From Lentzea kentuckyensis (GTDB lineage Bacteria > Actinomycetota > Actinomycetes > Mycobacteriales > Pseudonocardiaceae), in the NCBI RefSeq assembly GCF_002150765.1, contig NZ_MUYM01000064.1, positions 62,287 to 126,286 on the forward strand: a stretch of DNA of 64,000 nt, given 5' to 3'. How positions within the stretch are numbered: the stretch's first letter is position 1; every line of letters starts with the position of its first letter. Of the stretch, positions 61,886 through 64,000 are shown one piece after another. The notes under the pieces were generated by a model. It saw nothing but the letters and a program-made list of their open reading frames with translations. It ran no database searches and was not told where the DNA came from. The translations under genes and the position numbers were made by a program.

Positions 61886-63922
61886 ATGCCCACGTTCTTC
61901 CGAGACCTCGGCACCGCGCTCGAATGGCGTGCCAGGGGCGAGACCCTGCGCGTCGAGGCCTGGGGCCCGCACGCAGTCCGGGTCAGGGCCACGCCGGCCG
62001 GGCCGCTGCACGACGACCTGCCGGGAGCTTTGCTGGACACACCACCGGACGGCGACGAGGTCGAGATCAAGATCGCCGAGCACCACGCGACGCTCGTCAA
62101 CGGCCGGCTCACCGTCCGGATCGACGCGCACACCGAAGGAAAGCTCACCCCGGAGCTGGGAGCGTCCGCGGGCTCGCTGACGTTCCTGCGCACCGAGGAC
62201 GGCACCGAACTGCTCGCCGAGCAGCCCGCCCACTTCTGGTGGCCCGGCCCGCGGCTGGCCACCGCGACGGGCAACGGCCACCACCGTCTGGAGCAGCGTT
62301 TCCAGGCGTACCAGGGGGAACGGCTCTACGGCCTCGGCCAGCACACCCACGGGATGCTGAACCAGAAGGGCGCTGTCATCGACCTGGTGCAGCGCAACGC
62401 CGAGGTCACCATCCCGCTGATGATCTCCGACCGCGGCTACGGCCTGCTGTGGAACTCGCCCGCGATCGGCAGGGTGGAGCTCGCCGAGACCGGCACCCGC
62501 TGGGTGGCCGACAGCGCCCGCCAGATCGACTACTGGATCACCGCGGGCGAACCCGCGGACGTGCTGCGCGCCTACGCGGACGCGACCGGCCACGCACCCG
62601 AACTCCCCGAGTGGGCTTCCGGTTTCTGGCAGTGCAAGCTGCGCTACCGCACCCAGGACGAGCTGCTGGAGGTCGCGCGCGAGTACCGGAGGCGCGGGCT
62701 GCCGTTGTCCGTGATCGTCTGCGACTTCTTCCACTGGACCCATCTCGGCGAGTGGAAGTTCGATCCCGCCGAGTGGCCCGATCCGGCGGCCATGGTGCGC
62801 GAGCTAGACGAGCTGGGCGTCAAGCTGATGGTCTCGGTGTGGCCGTCGGTCAGCCCGGCCAGCGAGAACTACCACCCCATGCTGGACCAGGGTTTCTTCA
62901 TCGGCACGGAGTTCGGGCCGATGGCGCACGCGGACTGGCCGGACAAGGGTCTTGGCGCCTACTCCGCCCAGGTCGCCTTCTACGACGCCACCAACCCCGA
63001 GGCCCGCGCGTACGTGTGGGAACGCATCCGGCGCGGCTACCACGAGTCCGGCATCAAGGTCTTCTGGCTGGACGCGGGGGAACCCGAGCTCAAGCCCGGC
63101 CACCAGTACAACCTGCGCTACCACGCCGGCCCAGGGCTGGAGGTCGGCAACCTCTACCCGCGCGAGAACGCCCGCACTGTCCACGACGGACTGAAGGCGG
63201 CCGGGGAGCACGAGATCATCTCGCTCAACCGCTCCTCGTGGGCGGGCGCGCAGCGGTACGGCGCCGCGCTGTGGTCAGGGGACATCGGCACGGACTTCGC
63301 CTCGCTGCGCACGCAGATCAAGGCGGGCCTGAACGTGATGATGTCCGGAATTCCCTGGTGGACCACGGACATCGGCGGCTTCCACGGCGGCGATCCGGAC
63401 GACCCGGCCTACCGCGAGGTCCTCGTGCGCTGGTTCCAGTACGGCACCTTCTGCCCGTTGTTCCGCCTGCACGGTTTCCGCGGCGACGAGCAGGTGCTCG
63501 AACCCGCGATGACCGGTCTGGCCAACGAGGTCTGGTCCTACGGCGAGGAGGCCTACGAGATCCTCGCCGCGCATCTGCGGCTGCGGGAACGCCTGCGTCC
63601 GTACGTGATGGACCAGATGCGGATCACGAGCGAGACCGGCGTGCCGCCGATGCGGCCGTTGTTCCTGGAGTTTCCCAGCGACGTGGGCGCGTGGGACGTG
63701 GAGGACGCCTTCCTGCTCGGCCCCGACCTGCTGGTCGCGCCGATCACCGAGGCCGGTGTCCGCGAACGCGAGGTCTACCTGCCGGCCGGAGCCCGGTGGA
63801 CCGACGCGTGGACCGGCGAGGAGCACGAGGGCGGGCGGACGGTGACGGTCGCGGCGCCGATCGAGCGCATCCCGCTGTTCCTGCGCGACGGCGCCGATCT
63901 GCCCGTGCGGGGGGAGCCGTGA
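61886..63922 (+). CDS. GH31 alpha-xylosidase (YicI-like)
   Basis: A 678-residue cytosolic GH31 enzyme: N-terminal beta domain, (beta/alpha)8 barrel with nucleophile Asp396 (WLDAGEPE) and acid/base Asp466 (LWSGDIG), and a C-terminal beta domain (LLVAPITEAG). The WLDAGEPE form, without signal peptide, fits alpha-xylosidases that strip xylose from xyloglucan oligosaccharides. ATG 61886 has a GAGGAG upstream. It continues the importer-LacI operon and overlaps the next gene by four bases. Confidence 0.9.
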   Translation: MPTFFRDLGTALEWRARGETLRVEAWGPHAVRVRATPAGPLHDDLPGALLDTPPDGDEVEIKIAEHHATLVNGRLTVRIDAHTEGKLTPELGASAGSLTFLRTEDGTELLAEQPAHFWWPGPRLATATGNGHHRLEQRFQAYQGERLYGLGQHTHGMLNQKGAVIDLVQRNAEVTIPLMISDRGYGLLWNSPAIGRVELAETGTRWVADSARQIDYWITAGEPADVLRAYADATGHAPELPEWASGFWQCKLRYRTQDELLEVAREYRRRGLPLSVIVCDFFHWTHLGEWKFDPAEWPDPAAMVRELDELGVKLMVSVWPSVSPASENYHPMLDQGFFIGTEFGPMAHADWPDKGLGAYSAQVAFYDATNPEARAYVWERIRRGYHESGIKVFWLDAGEPELKPGHQYNLRYHAGPGLEVGNLYPRENARTVHDGLKAAGEHEIISLNRSSWAGAQRYGAALWSGDIGTDFASLRTQIKAGLNVMMSGIPWWTTDIGGFHGGDPDDPAYREVLVRWFQYGTFCPLFRLHGFRGDEQVLEPAMTGLANEVWSYGEEAYEILAAHLRLRERLRPYVMDQMRITSETGVPPMRPLFLEFPSDVGAWDVEDAFLLGPDLLVAPITEAGVREREVYLPAGARWTDAWTGEEHEGGRTVTVAAPIERIPLFLRDGADLPVRGEP

Positions 63923-64000
63923 TCACCGGACGGCTGGGCGGGCTCGCCTTCGGTGGCGACTACAACCCCGAGCAGTGGGACGAGCAGGTCTGGAAGGAGG
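63919..64000 (+). CDS. GH42 beta-galactosidase, N-terminal fragment cut by window end
   Basis: Twenty-seven codons are present, starting with GTG 63919 in a GTGA overlap with GH31. The encoded LAFGGDYNPEQWDEQVWKE is the hallmark GH42 N terminus. It would remove beta-galactose from xyloglucan side chains and completes the set of side-chain enzymes. The rest lies beyond the window. Confidence 0.8.
   Translation, partial: MITGRLGGLAFGGDYNPEQWDEQVWKE

Noticed and set aside
62156..62168. CebR-like TGGGAGCGTCC inside GH31
   Set aside because: Only one half-site matches and it is within coding sequence.
1..64000. Mobile element, tRNA or rRNA genes
   Set aside because: No transposase/integrase, terminal repeats, tRNA cloverleaf or rRNA segment was recognised.

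Overview
The window is high-GC actinomycete DNA, most like a filamentous, cellulose- and plant-wall-degrading member of the Pseudonocardiales or a relative. This is an inference from codon use, GTG/TTG starts, densely ATGA/GTGA-coupled operons, Streptomyces-like ceb genes and the modular secreted cellulases; the genus cannot be fixed from sequence alone. I see no rRNA, tRNA, transposase or CRISPR array.

Region 1 (1-23.5 kb) is most of a yersiniabactin-like metallophore gene cluster whose left edge lies outside the window. A 5'-truncated PKS-NRPS (1-7625; KS-AT-KR-ACP-Cy-PCP-Cy*-PCP-TE) and a separate NRPS (18235-23517; ACP-Cy-A-PCP-Cy-PCP) correspond to HMWP1 and HMWP2. There is one adenylation domain, and its specificity code reads as cysteine. 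There are no methyltransferase domains, and there is an extra terminal module whose cyclization-type domain has lost key aspartates. Between the two enzymes lie an unknown protein, an Opp/Nik-type importer (binding lipoprotein, permease, and an unusual permease-ATPase-ATPase fusion), a KAS III-like acyltransferase, a thioredoxin-reductase-like oxidase without a clear NADPH motif, and a YbtP/YbtQ-like exporter pair. A Zur-type 15-bp palindrome sits in the divergent promoter between exporter and NRPS, so zinc (or zinc plus iron) scavenging is the leading hypothesis. This is the best candidate for an undescribed system in the window.

Region 2 (23.6-36.8 kb) is a secreted cellulase battery: two GH6 enzymes on the minus strand, then GH9, GH48, GH12 and GH44 on the plus strand, almost all with CBM2 or CBM3 modules. 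The GH6 pair and GH9 start from a 677-bp divergent promoter with two perfect TGGGAGCGCTCCCA (CebR/CelR-type) operators.

Region 3 (36.8-42.2 kb) is a four-gene translationally coupled catabolic or detoxifying operon (two alpha/beta hydrolases, FAD monooxygenase, amidohydrolase) divergent from a TetR regulator. Region 4 (42.2-49.7 kb) has an expansin, a LacI regulator and a complete cebEFG-bglC-cebR cellobiose operon, again with two CebR operators. A TetR/FAD-monooxygenase pair follows (50.0-52.0 kb).

Region 5 (52.1-64.0 kb) looks like a xyloglucan utilization locus: secreted GH12, two LacI regulators, GH3, a Tat-type binding lipoprotein with two permeases, GH31 alpha-xylosidase and the first codons of a GH42 beta-galactosidase cut by the window end. 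Three closely related LacI proteins (43.2, 52.9 and 60.8 kb) and a shared operator (TTGAAGCGCTTCGA-like) placed just downstream of the -10 box tie the expansin/LacI locus to this region. Neither sugar importer has its own ATPase, which fits a shared MsiK-type ATPase encoded elsewhere.
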